From the NCBI RefSeq assembly GCF_014202975.1, contig NZ_JACHHZ010000003.1, forward strand, positions 372,001 through 436,000: DNA of 64,000 nucleotides, in the 5' to 3' direction. The first letter of the stretch is position 1, and each line of letters starts with the position of its first letter. Below, piece after piece: positions 1-9,773 of this stretch. This DNA is from Povalibacter uvarum (GTDB lineage Bacteria; Pseudomonadota; Gammaproteobacteria; Steroidobacterales; Steroidobacteraceae). The notes beneath the pieces were generated by a model. It was not told where the DNA came from, made no database searches, and saw only the letters and a program-made list of their open reading frames with translations. Made by a program: the position numbers and the translations under genes.

Positions 1-1
1 A

Positions 2-919
2 GTACCCGTCGCGGTGGTGACGCTGCGCCGTGGCGACAAGGTCGGCCGGGGCGAAGCAGCAGGCGTGTACTACCTCGAAGATACGCCTGACCGCATCGTC
101 CAGACGATCGAGGCGCAGCGCTCCCGGATCGAGCGCGGCATCGATCGCGAACAGCTCCTGCGGTTGCTGCCGGCCGGAGGTGCTCGCAACGCAGTCGACT
201 GCGCGCTGTGGGATCTGGAAGCGCGGGAAGCAGGGCGCCCTGTCTGGGAGCTGGCTGGTCTCGATCACATCGCTCCCCGCATCACGACGTTCACGCTGAG
301 CGCGGACGATCCGCCCGCCGTCGCACAGGCCGCCATGGCATTGGGCCAGGTGCGCGCCATCAAGATGAAGCTCAACGGCGACCTTGCAACCGACATCGAG
401 CGTGTGCGCGCTGTTCGCGAGGCACGCGCGGATGTGTGGCTCGGTGTCGATGCGAATCAGGGCCATACCAGGCAGAGCCTCGACAAGCTGCTGCCGGTGC
501 TCGTCGACGCCCGGGTGCAACTGCTCGAACAGCCGCTGCCTCGGGGCCAGGAAGCTCAGCTCGAGGGTTTCGACAGCCCGATTCCCGTCGCCGCGGATGA
601 AAGCGTGCAGGGACTGACGGATGTCGCCGGTCTCGTGGGCCGCTTCGATGTCGTGAACATCAAGCTCGACAAGTGCGGCGGACTCACCGAGGCACTGCAG
701 ATCGTGAACGAGGCGCGCAGCGCCGGACTGCAGGTCATGGTCGGCAATATGGTCGGCACCAGCCTGGCAATGGCACCGGCATTCGTCGTCGCGCAGTTGT
801 GCGACTACGTCGATCTCGATGGACCGACGTTCCTCGCTCAGGACTGCCGCCCGAGCGTCCGCTACGACAGCGGCAGCATTCATTGCTCCGAGAACGTCTG
901 GGGTGGAGGCAGGGCATGA
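2..919 (+). CDS. dgcA: Enolase-superfamily racemase/epimerase, DgcA-like (5' end outside window)
   Basis: The reading frame is open from the first bases, so the N-terminal capping domain is cut by the window edge; 305 residues are visible. The barrel has the family's catalytic order: a KxK pair in IKMKLNGD, metal-ligand Asp in GVDANQG, Glu in LLEQPLP, Asp in AADESVQ, and the second-side lysine in NIKLDKCGG. This matches the L-Ala-D/L-Glu epimerase branch, which also holds DgcA, the N-acetyl-D-glutamate racemase. A DgcN-like gene lies 3.6 kb downstream in the same direction, which favours the DgcA role, but dipeptide epimerase activity would fit the peptide genes equally well. The stop overlaps the next start (ATGA). 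Family is certain from the motifs; exact substrate is inferred. Confidence 0.85.
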   Translation, partial: VPVAVVTLRRGDKVGRGEAAGVYYLEDTPDRIVQTIEAQRSRIERGIDREQLLRLLPAGGARNAVDCALWDLEAREAGRPVWELAGLDHIAPRITTFTLSADDPPAVAQAAMALGQVRAIKMKLNGDLATDIERVRAVREARADVWLGVDANQGHTRQSLDKLLPVLVDARVQLLEQPLPRGQEAQLEGFDSPIPVAADESVQGLTDVAGLVGRFDVVNIKLDKCGGLTEALQIVNEARSAGLQVMVGNMVGTSLAMAPAFVVAQLCDYVDLDGPTFLAQDCRPSVRYDSGSIHCSENVWGGGRA

Positions 920-2076
920 CTCTCGAGAAAACGTCGCGACCGAATCGAACGCGCCGCCGCCTGCTGCAGGCCGGAGTCGCCGGAGCACTGACGACCGGTC
1001 TGCCGATGATCAATCTCGGCAGCTACCAGGCCTTCGCCGATTCCGACAAACGCTATTCGGCGCGCGCGGTGAAGCTCGTGGAGCGCTCCGTCGTGATCGA
1101 CATGCTCGGGCCGCTCAAGATCGACTTTCGTCCGGAAGCCTACGCGGGCCGTATCAGCGAGGCTGACGAGAAGGCGTTCCGCGCGTGCGGGATCACAGCG
1201 TTCCACAACGCCATCGGCACCGGTGGCCCGACTGCTGTCGAAGACACACTCGATTTCATCGCGGGCTGGCAGGGCTTCGCGGCCCGCAACTCGCATCTGT
1301 TCCTGCTCGTGAATTCCGTCGACGATCTCGACCGCGCAAAGGCGCAGCGCAAGATCGCCGTGATCACGGGCGTGCAGAACGCGGAGCACTTCCGTAACGC
1401 GGCGGACGTCAAGCGCTTCTACCATCTCGGCCAGCGCTGCGCGCAGCTCACGTACAACAGTCAGAACCTTCTCGGCAGCGGCAGCACCGAGCGTGTCGAC
1501 GGCGGCATCAGCGATTTCGGCGTCGAGATCATCAACGCGATGAACGAGACGGGAATGCTGATCGATGTGTCGCATTCCGGCGATCGCACCACGCTCGATG
1601 CGATCGAGCTCTCGCCGCGACCCATCGCCATCACGCATTCGAATTGTCGCGCCCTCAACAATCATCCGCGCCTGAAGACGGACGAGGCGATCAGGAAGCT
1701 GGCCGCGAAGGGCGGCGTGATGGGCATCACCGGCGTGCGCATGTTCGTACGCGACCGTGAGCCGACGAACATCGACAACATCGTCGATCACATCGATCAC
1801 GTGGCGAAGCTGGCCGGCATCGAGCACGTCGGCATCGGCACCGATTCCGATCTCCAGGGCTACGACGACATGCCCGCGGACCAGCTCAAGATGCTGCGCG
1901 AGAGCTACAAGGCCAGCTACGCGTTCCGCGAAAAGATCGACACGGATGGATTCGATCACCCGCGGAAGATTTTCGATCTGACCGAGGCGCTGATCCGGCG
2001 GGGCTACTCGGACGACAACATTACAGCCGTTCTTGGGGGCAACTTCCGCCGTCTGCTCGCTGCTACCTGGAAATGA
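916..2076 (+). CDS. Tat-exported M19 (renal dipeptidase) family protein with altered metal site
   Basis: The 386-residue product begins with a twin-arginine signal (RTRRRLLQAG followed by a hydrophobic stretch ending QAFA), so it should act in the periplasm. M19 enzymes cleave dipeptides, often with a D-residue at the C-terminal side. Conserved here are DVSH (His220), ITHS (His241, 21 residues later as in the family) and GTDSD (Asp310). The first-strand HxD pair is missing: the place reads DMLGPL, with Leu64 and Pro66. The bridging Glu also appears to be Gln154 in GVQNAEHF. So three of five usual zinc ligands are changed. Start chosen at 916 because it overlaps the racemase stop and gives the Tat signal. 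It may be a one-metal enzyme or a binding protein. Confidence 0.85.
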   Translation: MTLEKTSRPNRTRRRLLQAGVAGALTTGLPMINLGSYQAFADSDKRYSARAVKLVERSVVIDMLGPLKIDFRPEAYAGRISEADEKAFRACGITAFHNAIGTGGPTAVEDTLDFIAGWQGFAARNSHLFLLVNSVDDLDRAKAQRKIAVITGVQNAEHFRNAADVKRFYHLGQRCAQLTYNSQNLLGSGSTERVDGGISDFGVEIINAMNETGMLIDVSHSGDRTTLDAIELSPRPIAITHSNCRALNNHPRLKTDEAIRKLAAKGGVMGITGVRMFVRDREPTNIDNIVDHIDHVAKLAGIEHVGIGTDSDLQGYDDMPADQLKMLRESYKASYAFREKIDTDGFDHPRKIFDLTEALIRRGYSDDNITAVLGGNFRRLLAATWK

Positions 2077-2127
2077 TCCTGCGCAGCGTCGCGGCCACTT
2101 ATTCGATTACAACAGGGGAGAGCGACT

Positions 2128-4383
2128 ATGAACGAGTTCAAGAGACTGTCGCAGAGAATCGCTCTAGGCGGTTCTGCGAGTGCACTGGCAATGATGATGG
2201 GGACGACGAACGTCCTTGCGGCTGACAGCACGACGATCGCCGAGATCGTCGTGACAGCGCAAAAGCGCACCGAGGCGCTGATCGATATTCCACAATCCAT
2301 CACGGCCATCGATGGCGGCATCCTCGAGCGGCAGCAGGCAGCGAACTTCCAGGATTATCTGAAGCTCGTTCCCGGTCTGCAGCTGACCCAGGACACTCCG
2401 GGAGTGGGGCGTCTCGTCATGCGTGGCATCAACACGGGCGGTGTCGCATCGACCGTTGGTGTGTACGTGGACGAAACGCCGTTCGGTTCCAGCAGCGGCC
2501 TCGTCAACGGCGCCATTCTCGCGGGCGACTTCGATACCTTCGACATGCAGCGTGTCGAAGTGCTGCGCGGTCCGCAGGGCACGCTGTACGGCGCGAGCTC
2601 GCTCGGCGGTGTGCTCAAGTTCGTCACCAATCCACCGCAGACCCAGAGCTTCGAGGCGCGCATGCGCGTCGGCGCGGAAACCGTGGAGGACGGCGACACG
2701 GGCTACTCCGGCACCGGCATGGTGAACATCCCGCTTTCGGATTCGTTCGCGGTGCGCGGCGTGGGCTATTACCGCGAGCTGGGCGGATTCGTCGATTCGA
2801 TCGGAACGGCAGGCTCGGACGTTGCCGACGACATCAACGGCTCCGAGAGCTACGGCGGCCGTGTGTCGGCACTGTATGCCCCGAGCGATGCGTTCTCGCT
2901 GCAGTTGACGGCGATCATGCAGAACATCAGGACCGATGCGTCCAGCAGCGTCGAGAGCGATCCGGAAACGCTCGACACCTTGTATGGCAGACTGTCGCAG
3001 TCGCAGTACGTTCCGGAGTTCCGCGACGTCGACTATCGCCTCTACAACGCGACGTTGGACTGGGATCTCGGCTTTGCGACCCTCACGTCCTCGACCAGCT
3101 ACAACGAGTTCGACTCACCGTTCCGCAGCGACGTCACGTTGCTGCTCAGTGCCGCGGTCGAACCCATCTTCGGACCGAACGAAGGCATACAGAACCAGAC
3201 GACCAAGTACGACAAGGTCACGCAGGAGCTGCGCCTCGCCTCGAACGAGAGCGATTCGTTCGAGTGGCTGGCGGGCGTCTACTACACGGAGGAGAAGGGC
3301 GACATCATTCAGCATATCGGCGTCGTGACGCCCGGAACGCTCGATGAGATTCCCATGCCGCCGCCGTTCGTGCCGCTGTTTGGCGATACCGTGGGCGATC
3401 TGTTGCTGCAATCGGAGTATGAGGAGATCGCTGCTTTCGTCAGCGGCACGATTCACTTCGGATCGCGGTTCGACCTGACGCTGGGTGGGCGCTACAGCGA
3501 GAACGATCAGAACGCGAGGCAGGATGGTGTCGGGCTGCTCGCAGGCGGCGCCGCGGGAGTGTCCTTCCCCGCTGTCGACTCGTCAGAGGACGTCTTCACG
3601 TACTCGGTTGCGCCGAAATTCAAGATCAACGAACACGCTTCGTTGTATGCCCGCGCGGCGACGGGGTTCCGTCCAGGCGGACCGAACGTGCTGCCGCCCG
3701 GTGCGCCGCCCGATGTTCCGACGGCCTACGAGTCGGACGAGCTGACGAGCTACGAAGTCGGACTGAAAGTGGAATCCGACGATCGCGCATACAGCCTCGA
3801 TGTCGCGGTGTTCCACATCGACTGGGAAGATATCCAGGTGCTCGGGCAGGTGAACGACTTCGGCGTGAATCTCAACGGCGGCGACGCAACGAGCGAAGGT
3901 CTCGAGTTCACGGCCGTGGCGCACCTGAGCGACGCATTCCGTGTGTCGCTGAACGGCGCGTATACGGACGCTCAGCTCGAGGACGATACGCCCGAGCTGT
4001 CGGGCGGCCTGGAGGGCGACGCTCTGCCGTTCACGCCGGAATGGAGCCTGGGCCTGAACGCCGACTACGAGTGGTCGATCGGTGCGCAGTCGACGGCTTA
4101 TGTTGGTGGCGCGCTTCGCTATCTGTCGGATCAAATCGGCAGCTACGATCTCGACTACCGCCTCGCGAACGGCCGTCAGCGTGAGATTCCGTCGTACGAA
4201 GTCCTGGATCTGCAGACGGGCGTGGATTTCGGTCGCTTCTCGATCGAGCTGTATGCCAAGAACGTCACGGACAGCGATGGTCGCACGTCGACGGGCGCGG
4301 TCGGCTCGGCTCCGAACGGCGCGATCGGTACCGGCGTGATCCGGCCGCGGACGATCGGATTGATGTTCGGCGTGGACTTCTGA
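2128..4383 (+). CDS. TonB-dependent outer-membrane receptor
   Basis: A 751-residue protein with a signal peptide ending near NVLA, a TonB-box-like stretch (AEIVVTAQKR), a plug domain (residues about 50-165 with RGPQGTLYGASSLGG) and a C-terminal beta-barrel ending in FGVDF, whose last residue is aromatic as barrel assembly requires. It imports a scarce substrate across the outer membrane using TonB energy. A good ribosome site (ggggag) stands 8 bases before the start. Flanked by a periplasmic dipeptidase homologue and a DgcN-like enzyme, it most likely takes up peptides or peptidoglycan fragments; no siderophore gene is nearby. Substrate is inferred from context only. Confidence 0.93.
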   Translation: MNEFKRLSQRIALGGSASALAMMMGTTNVLAADSTTIAEIVVTAQKRTEALIDIPQSITAIDGGILERQQAANFQDYLKLVPGLQLTQDTPGVGRLVMRGINTGGVASTVGVYVDETPFGSSSGLVNGAILAGDFDTFDMQRVEVLRGPQGTLYGASSLGGVLKFVTNPPQTQSFEARMRVGAETVEDGDTGYSGTGMVNIPLSDSFAVRGVGYYRELGGFVDSIGTAGSDVADDINGSESYGGRVSALYAPSDAFSLQLTAIMQNIRTDASSSVESDPETLDTLYGRLSQSQYVPEFRDVDYRLYNATLDWDLGFATLTSSTSYNEFDSPFRSDVTLLLSAAVEPIFGPNEGIQNQTTKYDKVTQELRLASNESDSFEWLAGVYYTEEKGDIIQHIGVVTPGTLDEIPMPPPFVPLFGDTVGDLLLQSEYEEIAAFVSGTIHFGSRFDLTLGGRYSENDQNARQDGVGLLAGGAAGVSFPAVDSSEDVFTYSVAPKFKINEHASLYARAATGFRPGGPNVLPPGAPPDVPTAYESDELTSYEVGLKVESDDRAYSLDVAVFHIDWEDIQVLGQVNDFGVNLNGGDATSEGLEFTAVAHLSDAFRVSLNGAYTDAQLEDDTPELSGGLEGDALPFTPEWSLGLNADYEWSIGAQSTAYVGGALRYLSDQIGSYDLDYRLANGRQREIPSYEVLDLQTGVDFGRFSIELYAKNVTDSDGRTSTGAVGSAPNGAIGTGVIRPRTIGLMFGVDF

Positions 4384-4527
4384 CGAAGTCCTTCAAGAAG
4401 AGGCGAATGCAGAGGAAGGAACACTGGCAGCGGTCACAACGTCGCGCAATCGTCGATGTGCCGCTGCCCGGAGTCATCTTTCGAGTCGCCCCTTGTCCCT
4501 GTCTCACCTGAATCCCGGAGTCCGATC

Positions 4528-5586
4528 GTGACGCTCACCGCGCCAGTGACCGCAGATGCGGCGATCCTGCACTTTCCTCAGCCCTATCTGCTGTTTCTCG
4601 GCGATGTGACTGAGCCGGGCTACGCCAAGACCGCCTTCGGTCTGCGCGACTGGGCCCGCGACCAGTGCGTCGGCGAACTGTCGTGCTCGCCGGATGCCGT
4701 CTCCGTCGGTCTGCCCCGATTCACGCCTGCAGAAGCGAAGGCTCGCGGCGCTCGATCCATGCTCATCGGTGTTGCTAACCAGGGCGGGCGCATCCTTGAC
4801 AGCTGGCTGCCCTCGCTGATCGAGGCGCTCGAAGTCGGACTCGACCTCGTCAGCGGAATGCACACCAAGTTGTCCTCGACGCCCGCGTTGGTCGCGACAG
4901 CCGAGCGCTACAACCGCCGATTGATCGACATACGCACACCGCCTCGCGACATTCCTATCGCGAGCGGCCGCAAACGCACCGGCAAGCGGCTGCTCGCCGT
5001 CGGTACTGATTGTGCGCTCGGCAAGAAGTACACCGCGCTGGCGATCGCGAAGGCCCTGCGTCAACGCGGCGTCGCTGCTGACTTCAGAGCCACCGGCCAG
5101 ACGGGCATCATGATCGCGGGCAGCGGCATGCCGATGGATGCGGTGATTTCCGATTTCGAAGCCGGCGCCGCTGAACTGCTGTCACCCGATGCAGCGCCCG
5201 ATCACTGGGACATCATCGAAGGGCAGGGTTCGCTGTTCCACCCGGCGTACGCCGCGGTTTCGCTTGGGCTGCTGCATGGCAGCCAGCCCGATGTCATCGT
5301 GGTGTGTCATGAGCCGGGCCGCACGCACATGCTGGGACATTCTCACTATGAAGTGCCGAGCATCGAGGACGCGATCGACCTGAACCTGCGGCTCGGTCGC
5401 AGGACGAACCCTGCAGTCCGATGCGCCGGTGTCAGCCTCAATACATCCAAGCTGTCGCCTCTCGAGGCGGAGCGCCTGATCGCTGCAGAGAGTGCCCGAT
5501 TGGGACTGCCGGTTGCGGATCCGATCCGCGGCGGCGAGCCGTTCGAGCGGCTCCTCGACGCCTGTCTCGCGGAGAAATCGAGGTAA
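4528..5586 (+). CDS. dgcN: DUF1611 family protein, DgcN-like (D-glutamate N-acetyltransferase)
   Basis: The 352-residue protein has the DUF1611 layout: an N-terminal part starting QPYLLFLGD with AKTAFGLRDW, and a C-terminal P-loop-like part with GTDCALGKKYTA followed by IEGQGSL and VVCHEPGR. In Pseudoalteromonas this family includes DgcN, which acetylates D-glutamate so that DgcA can racemise it. The upstream racemase gene makes that pairing likely here. I chose the GTG at 4528, which has cccggag 7 bases upstream and puts the family's usual N-terminus at the start; an ATG at 4456 would add 24 unconserved residues. The family call is firm; the acetyltransferase role rests on the published homologue and the neighbourhood. 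Confidence 0.85.
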   Translation: MTLTAPVTADAAILHFPQPYLLFLGDVTEPGYAKTAFGLRDWARDQCVGELSCSPDAVSVGLPRFTPAEAKARGARSMLIGVANQGGRILDSWLPSLIEALEVGLDLVSGMHTKLSSTPALVATAERYNRRLIDIRTPPRDIPIASGRKRTGKRLLAVGTDCALGKKYTALAIAKALRQRGVAADFRATGQTGIMIAGSGMPMDAVISDFEAGAAELLSPDAAPDHWDIIEGQGSLFHPAYAAVSLGLLHGSQPDVIVVCHEPGRTHMLGHSHYEVPSIEDAIDLNLRLGRRTNPAVRCAGVSLNTSKLSPLEAERLIAAESARLGLPVADPIRGGEPFERLLDACLAEKSR

Positions 5587-5591
5587 CTGTC

Positions 5592-7358
5592 ATGCGCAGA
5601 TCGGTCCGGTTCGCTTCGTTCGTGATGTCCTGCGCGGCATCGTTGTCGATCTGCGCGCACGCGGATGACGCCACGAAGATCGATCTGCAGTGGGGCGTGA
5701 AGATCCCGCTGCGCGATGGCGTGAAGCTGAATGCTACGGTGTACACGCCGAAGGATCAGAAGGCGCCGGCACCCTGCATATTCACTCTCACGCCCTACAT
5801 CTCGCAGAGCTATCACGATCGCGGTGTCTACTTCGCGGCACGCGGTCTTCCGTTTCTGACCGTGGACGTCCGCGGGCGCGGCAACTCCGAAGGTAAGTTC
5901 AGTCCGCTCTTGCAGGAAGCGAAGGACGGGCACGACGTTGTCGAGTGGCTCGCGAAACAGCCGTACTGCAACGGCAAGGTCAGCATGTGGGGAGGCTCGT
6001 ACGCCGGCTACAACCAGTGGGCGACAGCGAAGGAATTTCCGCCGCATCTCGCCACGATCGTGCCGGTCGCCTCACCGTACGCGGGTGTCGACTTTCCGAT
6101 GCGCGGCAATATCACCTATCCCTACGTGATCCAGTGGCTCACGCTTACGAGCGGCAACGCGGCGCAGGACCGGATCTTCGGTGATGCGAAGTTCTGGGCG
6201 GCGAAGAATCGCCAGTGGTTCGAGTCGGGCGTGCCGTTCTCCGATCTCGACACGATCGCCGGCAACACTTCGACTGTGTTCCGCGAGTGGCTGGCTCATC
6301 CCCAGGTCGATGCCTACTGGGACAGCTACAACCCGACTTCAGAGCAATACGCAAAGCTGTCGATGCCGATCCTGACGATCACGGGCAGCTATGACGGCGA
6401 TCAGCCCGGAGCGCTCGCGCACTATCGAGAGCATATGAAGCATGCGTCAGCGGAGGCGCGCGAAAATCACTACCTCGTCATCGGTCCGTGGGATCACGCG
6501 GGTACACGTACTCCCCAGGCCGCCTTCGGCGGGCTGACGTTCGGCCCTGCGAGCATGGTCGATCTCCCGCAACTGCACATCGACTGGTACGGCTGGACGA
6601 TGCAGGGCGGCGCGAAGCCTTCGTTCCTCCAGAAGAATGTCGCTTACTACGTGATGGGTGCGGAGAAATGGCGCTACGCGGACTCGCTCGATGGAGTGAC
6701 CAGCGAGGCGCGTCCCTTCTTCCTCGATTCGAACGGCGGTGCGTCGGATGTGCTGGCGGCGGGAGCGCTGCGGCTCTCGAAATCCAGCGGCAAGCCCGAT
6801 CAGTACGTCTACGACCCGCGCGATGTGAGTATTGCGGACCTCGAGACCAGGATCGATCCGGAGCTGCTGACGGATCAGAGCCTGCTCTACGCACAAACTG
6901 GCAAGCAGCTCATTTATCACACACCTGCTTTCGACAAGGACACCGAGATCAGCGGCAGCTTCAGGCTCTCCGCCTGGATCTCGATCGATCAGCCAGACAC
7001 CGACTTCGCCGTCAGCATCTACGAGGTAAAGGCTGACGGTTCGAGCATCCTGCTGACGACCGATCAGATGCGGGCTCGCTATCGGGAAAACTGGCGCGAG
7101 GCGAAGCTCGTCACGACGAAGGAGCCGCTGCGCTACGACTTCAACGGCTTCATGTTCGTGTCGCGACAGGTCGCGAAGGGGAGCCGGCTGCGGTTGCGGA
7201 TCTCGCCGATGAACTCGATCTACAGCCAGAAGAACTACAACAGCGGCAAGAACGTGAGCGACGAGCGCATGCAGGACGCACGCCCGGTCACCGTCAGGCT
7301 GTATCACGACTCGAAGTATCCGAGCGCGCTCTACGTGCCGATCGGCCAGGCCGATTGA
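5592..7358 (+). CDS. Secreted S15/CocE family hydrolase
   Basis: A 588-residue exported protein (signal ends near CAHADD). The alpha/beta-hydrolase core has the nucleophile elbow GGSYAG with Ser136, a likely acid in GSYDGDQP and a histidine in GPWDHAG; the C-terminal third is the jelly-roll domain typical of X-Pro dipeptidyl-peptidase and cocaine esterase relatives. Such enzymes cleave peptides with proline or acylated small molecules and cannot be told apart by sequence. Between a dipeptidase homologue and peptide transporters, a peptidase role is the better guess. Start set at the ATG 5 bases after the previous stop, with aggt upstream inside that gene; the frame runs further upstream only inside the DgcN-like gene. 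Confidence 0.88.
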   Translation: MRRSVRFASFVMSCAASLSICAHADDATKIDLQWGVKIPLRDGVKLNATVYTPKDQKAPAPCIFTLTPYISQSYHDRGVYFAARGLPFLTVDVRGRGNSEGKFSPLLQEAKDGHDVVEWLAKQPYCNGKVSMWGGSYAGYNQWATAKEFPPHLATIVPVASPYAGVDFPMRGNITYPYVIQWLTLTSGNAAQDRIFGDAKFWAAKNRQWFESGVPFSDLDTIAGNTSTVFREWLAHPQVDAYWDSYNPTSEQYAKLSMPILTITGSYDGDQPGALAHYREHMKHASAEARENHYLVIGPWDHAGTRTPQAAFGGLTFGPASMVDLPQLHIDWYGWTMQGGAKPSFLQKNVAYYVMGAEKWRYADSLDGVTSEARPFFLDSNGGASDVLAAGALRLSKSSGKPDQYVYDPRDVSIADLETRIDPELLTDQSLLYAQTGKQLIYHTPAFDKDTEISGSFRLSAWISIDQPDTDFAVSIYEVKADGSSILLTTDQMRARYRENWREAKLVTTKEPLRYDFNGFMFVSRQVAKGSRLRLRISPMNSIYSQKNYNSGKNVSDERMQDARPVTVRLYHDSKYPSALYVPIGQAD

Positions 7359-7359
7359 C

Positions 7360-8454
7360 GTGAACGATTTCTTCAAGCGCTACCTGCTGCCGGGGTTCGT
7401 CTTCGAATCCGCGGTCATCGCGGGCGGTTATGCAACCGGGCGCGAGCTGGTCGAGTTCTTCCTTCCCGCCGGGCCGTGGGGAGGGTTGCTGGGCATGTTC
7501 GTCAGCATGCTCGTGTGGAGCGCCGTGCTGATGATCAGCTTCGAACTGGCCCGCATCGCACACGCGTACGACTATCGATCCTTCTTCAAGCTGCTGCTCG
7601 GCCGCGGCTGGTTCCTGTTCGAGATCGCATACTTCCTGCTGATCATCATCATTCTCGCGGTGATGGGGGCCGCGGCGGGGGAGATCACGCACGACCTGCT
7701 GGGGTTGCCGAAGATCGTCGGCTCGCTCGGGATGATCGTCGCCACGGGCGCGCTGCTCTTCTACAGCAGCAACTTCATCGAGAAGTTCCTGACGCTGTCG
7801 GTCGGCTATCTCTATCTCGTCTACATCGTGTTCGTGATCTGGAGCATCTTCGCCTTCGGTGATCGCATCGAGGCGAACTTTGCGTCCGTGCCAGTGGGGG
7901 ATAACTGGTTCAAGGCTGGTGTCACCTATGCGGGCTACAACGTCGCGACGATTCCCGCGGTCCTTTTCTGTATCCGCCATCTCACGTGCAGGCGAGAGGC
8001 TTTCATTGCCGGCGCGTTGGGCGGCCCGCTGGGGATGCTGCCGGCGGTCGTCTTCTACATCGCGATGATGGGCTACTACCACGAGATCGGATCGGAAGCG
8101 CTGCCGTCGGCGTTCCTGCTCGCGAAGCTGCATGCGCCGTGGTTCGAATGGGCGTTCCAGCTCGCCGTGATGCTGACGCTCGTCGATACAGGCGTCGCGC
8201 TGCTGCATGCGATCAATGAGCGTGTCGCGAAAGTCTACGAGGAGCGCAACGCGCAGATGCCCAGGATTCTGCGGCCCGCGATCGCGATCTTCATCATGGT
8301 GGTGTCGGTGTACGCGGCAGCATCGATCGGGCTCATCGACCTGATCGCGAAAGGGTATGGAATCCTGACGTATGCGTTCATCGTGCTGATGGTCGTGCCG
8401 GTGCTGACTGTCGGCATCTGGCAGTTGCGCCGTCGTCGGACCGCGGCGGCATGA
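7360..8454 (+). CDS. YkvI-like LeuT-fold membrane transporter
   Basis: A 364-residue protein with about ten hydrophobic helices. The first helix carries AGGYATGRELVEFF, the unwound-helix signature of the YkvI group, distant relatives of LeuT-type sodium/amino-acid symporters. The GTG start lies 1 base after the stop of the S15 gene, and the stop overlaps the POT symporter start by 4 bases, so translation is probably coupled. Its place between a hydrolase and a peptide symporter suggests uptake of a released amino acid, perhaps glutamate or alanine. No member is known to me to have a settled substrate, so the role is inference. Confidence 0.75.
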   Translation: MNDFFKRYLLPGFVFESAVIAGGYATGRELVEFFLPAGPWGGLLGMFVSMLVWSAVLMISFELARIAHAYDYRSFFKLLLGRGWFLFEIAYFLLIIIILAVMGAAAGEITHDLLGLPKIVGSLGMIVATGALLFYSSNFIEKFLTLSVGYLYLVYIVFVIWSIFAFGDRIEANFASVPVGDNWFKAGVTYAGYNVATIPAVLFCIRHLTCRREAFIAGALGGPLGMLPAVVFYIAMMGYYHEIGSEALPSAFLLAKLHAPWFEWAFQLAVMLTLVDTGVALLHAINERVAKVYEERNAQMPRILRPAIAIFIMVVSVYAAASIGLIDLIAKGYGILTYAFIVLMVVPVLTVGIWQLRRRRTAAA

Positions 8455-9761
8455 GTACCATCGTCCACGAAGGGGCAAGCGCGCTGAAGATCGCGAGCGC
8501 ACCACGCGCGGAGTGGTTCGGACATCCGCGCGGCCTCACCATCCTGTTCCTCACGGAGATGTGGGAGAAGTTCTCGTACTTCGGAATGCGGGCGCTGCTC
8601 GTCTACTACATGACGAAGTCGCTCGCGATGCCGCAGTCGCAGGCGTCGTGGGTCTACGGCATCTACACGGCATTCGCGTACTTCACGCCGATCGTCGGCG
8701 GTCTCATCGCGGATCGATTCCTCGGTCGCCGCAGTGCCGTGATTCTCGGCGGATCGATCATGGCGCTCGGTCACTTCATGATGGCCTTCGAGAGTCTCTT
8801 CTATCCCGCGCTGGCAACGATCGCACTGGGGAATGGACTGTTCCTGCCGAGTCTGCCGAGCCAGGTGCTGACGCTCTATGACGCAAACGACCCACGACGC
8901 ACTACCGCGTACAACATCTACTACGTCGGCATCAATCTCGGGGCGGTGCTGGCACCGTTCGTGTGCGGGACCCTCGGTGAGCTGTATGGCTGGCATTGGG
9001 GCTTCGGGGCGGCTGGCATCGGTATGTGCCTCGGCCTGCTGATCTACATCGGCGGCAGCCAGTACCTTCCAGAGAGTGTCCGCCAGGTTCAGACGAGGGA
9101 AGCCGCGTCGCAAGCGGAGCGCGATACGTTCATGAAGCGTCTTGGTCTGCTGATCGGCGTGGTCGCGATGGTCGTCGTCTTTCGCGGTGCGTACGAACAG
9201 ATCGGCAACACCGTTGCATTGTGGGCGGACTCGTCAGTCGATCGCTCGGTCGGTCCTGGCTGGACGATTCCGGGAAGCTGGTTCCAGGCGCTGAATCCGT
9301 TGCTCGTATTCATGCTCACTCCCGTGCTGCTCGCGATCTGGCGTAAGCGTGGCAGGCCCACTGCGCCGGTGCGACGCATGGCGATCGGCGCATTCATCGT
9401 CGCGGCGGCGTACGTGCTGCTGGCGCTGGTTTCGCAGGCAGCGGGCGGCCTTCAGGCGCACTGGGTGTGGCTCGTGCTGTTCCTGATCGTCTACACCACT
9501 GGCGAGTTGTTCATCCTGCCGACGGGCCTCGCGCTGTTCGGCCAGCTCGCGCCGGCGACGCTGGCTGCAACCAGCATCGCCTTGTGGTTCTCCGCAAGCT
9601 TCGGCGGCAACTTGCTTGCCGGCGCGCTGGGCTCATGGTGGAGCCGGATGGATCACGCGACTTTTTTCCTGTCGATGGCGGGAGTCGCCGCGCTCGCTGC
9701 GTCTCTCCTGCTGCTCGTCGACCGTCCCGCGCGCAACGTGTTGCGCACTGACGCGACCTGA
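8451..9761 (+). CDS. POT/PTR2 family proton-coupled oligopeptide symporter
   Basis: A 436-residue major-facilitator protein whose first helix has the POT signature EMWEKFSYFGMRALLVYYM, including the ExxE(K/R) charge pair used for proton coupling, followed by GGLIADRFLGRR in the helix 2-3 loop. It carries di- and tripeptides across the inner membrane. It overlaps the YkvI-like gene by ATGA. In this operon it would bring in what the TonB receptor and the periplasmic hydrolases deliver. The family is unmistakable; preference for D-containing or cell-wall peptides is inferred from the DgcA/DgcN neighbours. Confidence 0.93.
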   Translation: MSTIVHEGASALKIASAPRAEWFGHPRGLTILFLTEMWEKFSYFGMRALLVYYMTKSLAMPQSQASWVYGIYTAFAYFTPIVGGLIADRFLGRRSAVILGGSIMALGHFMMAFESLFYPALATIALGNGLFLPSLPSQVLTLYDANDPRRTTAYNIYYVGINLGAVLAPFVCGTLGELYGWHWGFGAAGIGMCLGLLIYIGGSQYLPESVRQVQTREAASQAERDTFMKRLGLLIGVVAMVVVFRGAYEQIGNTVALWADSSVDRSVGPGWTIPGSWFQALNPLLVFMLTPVLLAIWRKRGRPTAPVRRMAIGAFIVAAAYVLLALVSQAAGGLQAHWVWLVLFLIVYTTGELFILPTGLALFGQLAPATLAATSIALWFSASFGGNLLAGALGSWWSRMDHATFFLSMAGVAALAASLLLLVDRPARNVLRTDAT

Positions 9762-9773
9762 TGCGAGTCCACG

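Noticed and set aside
7294-8505. A 403-codon minus-strand frame
   Set aside because: Antisense to the YkvI-like membrane protein; extreme Arg/Asp/His/Glu content and no domain.
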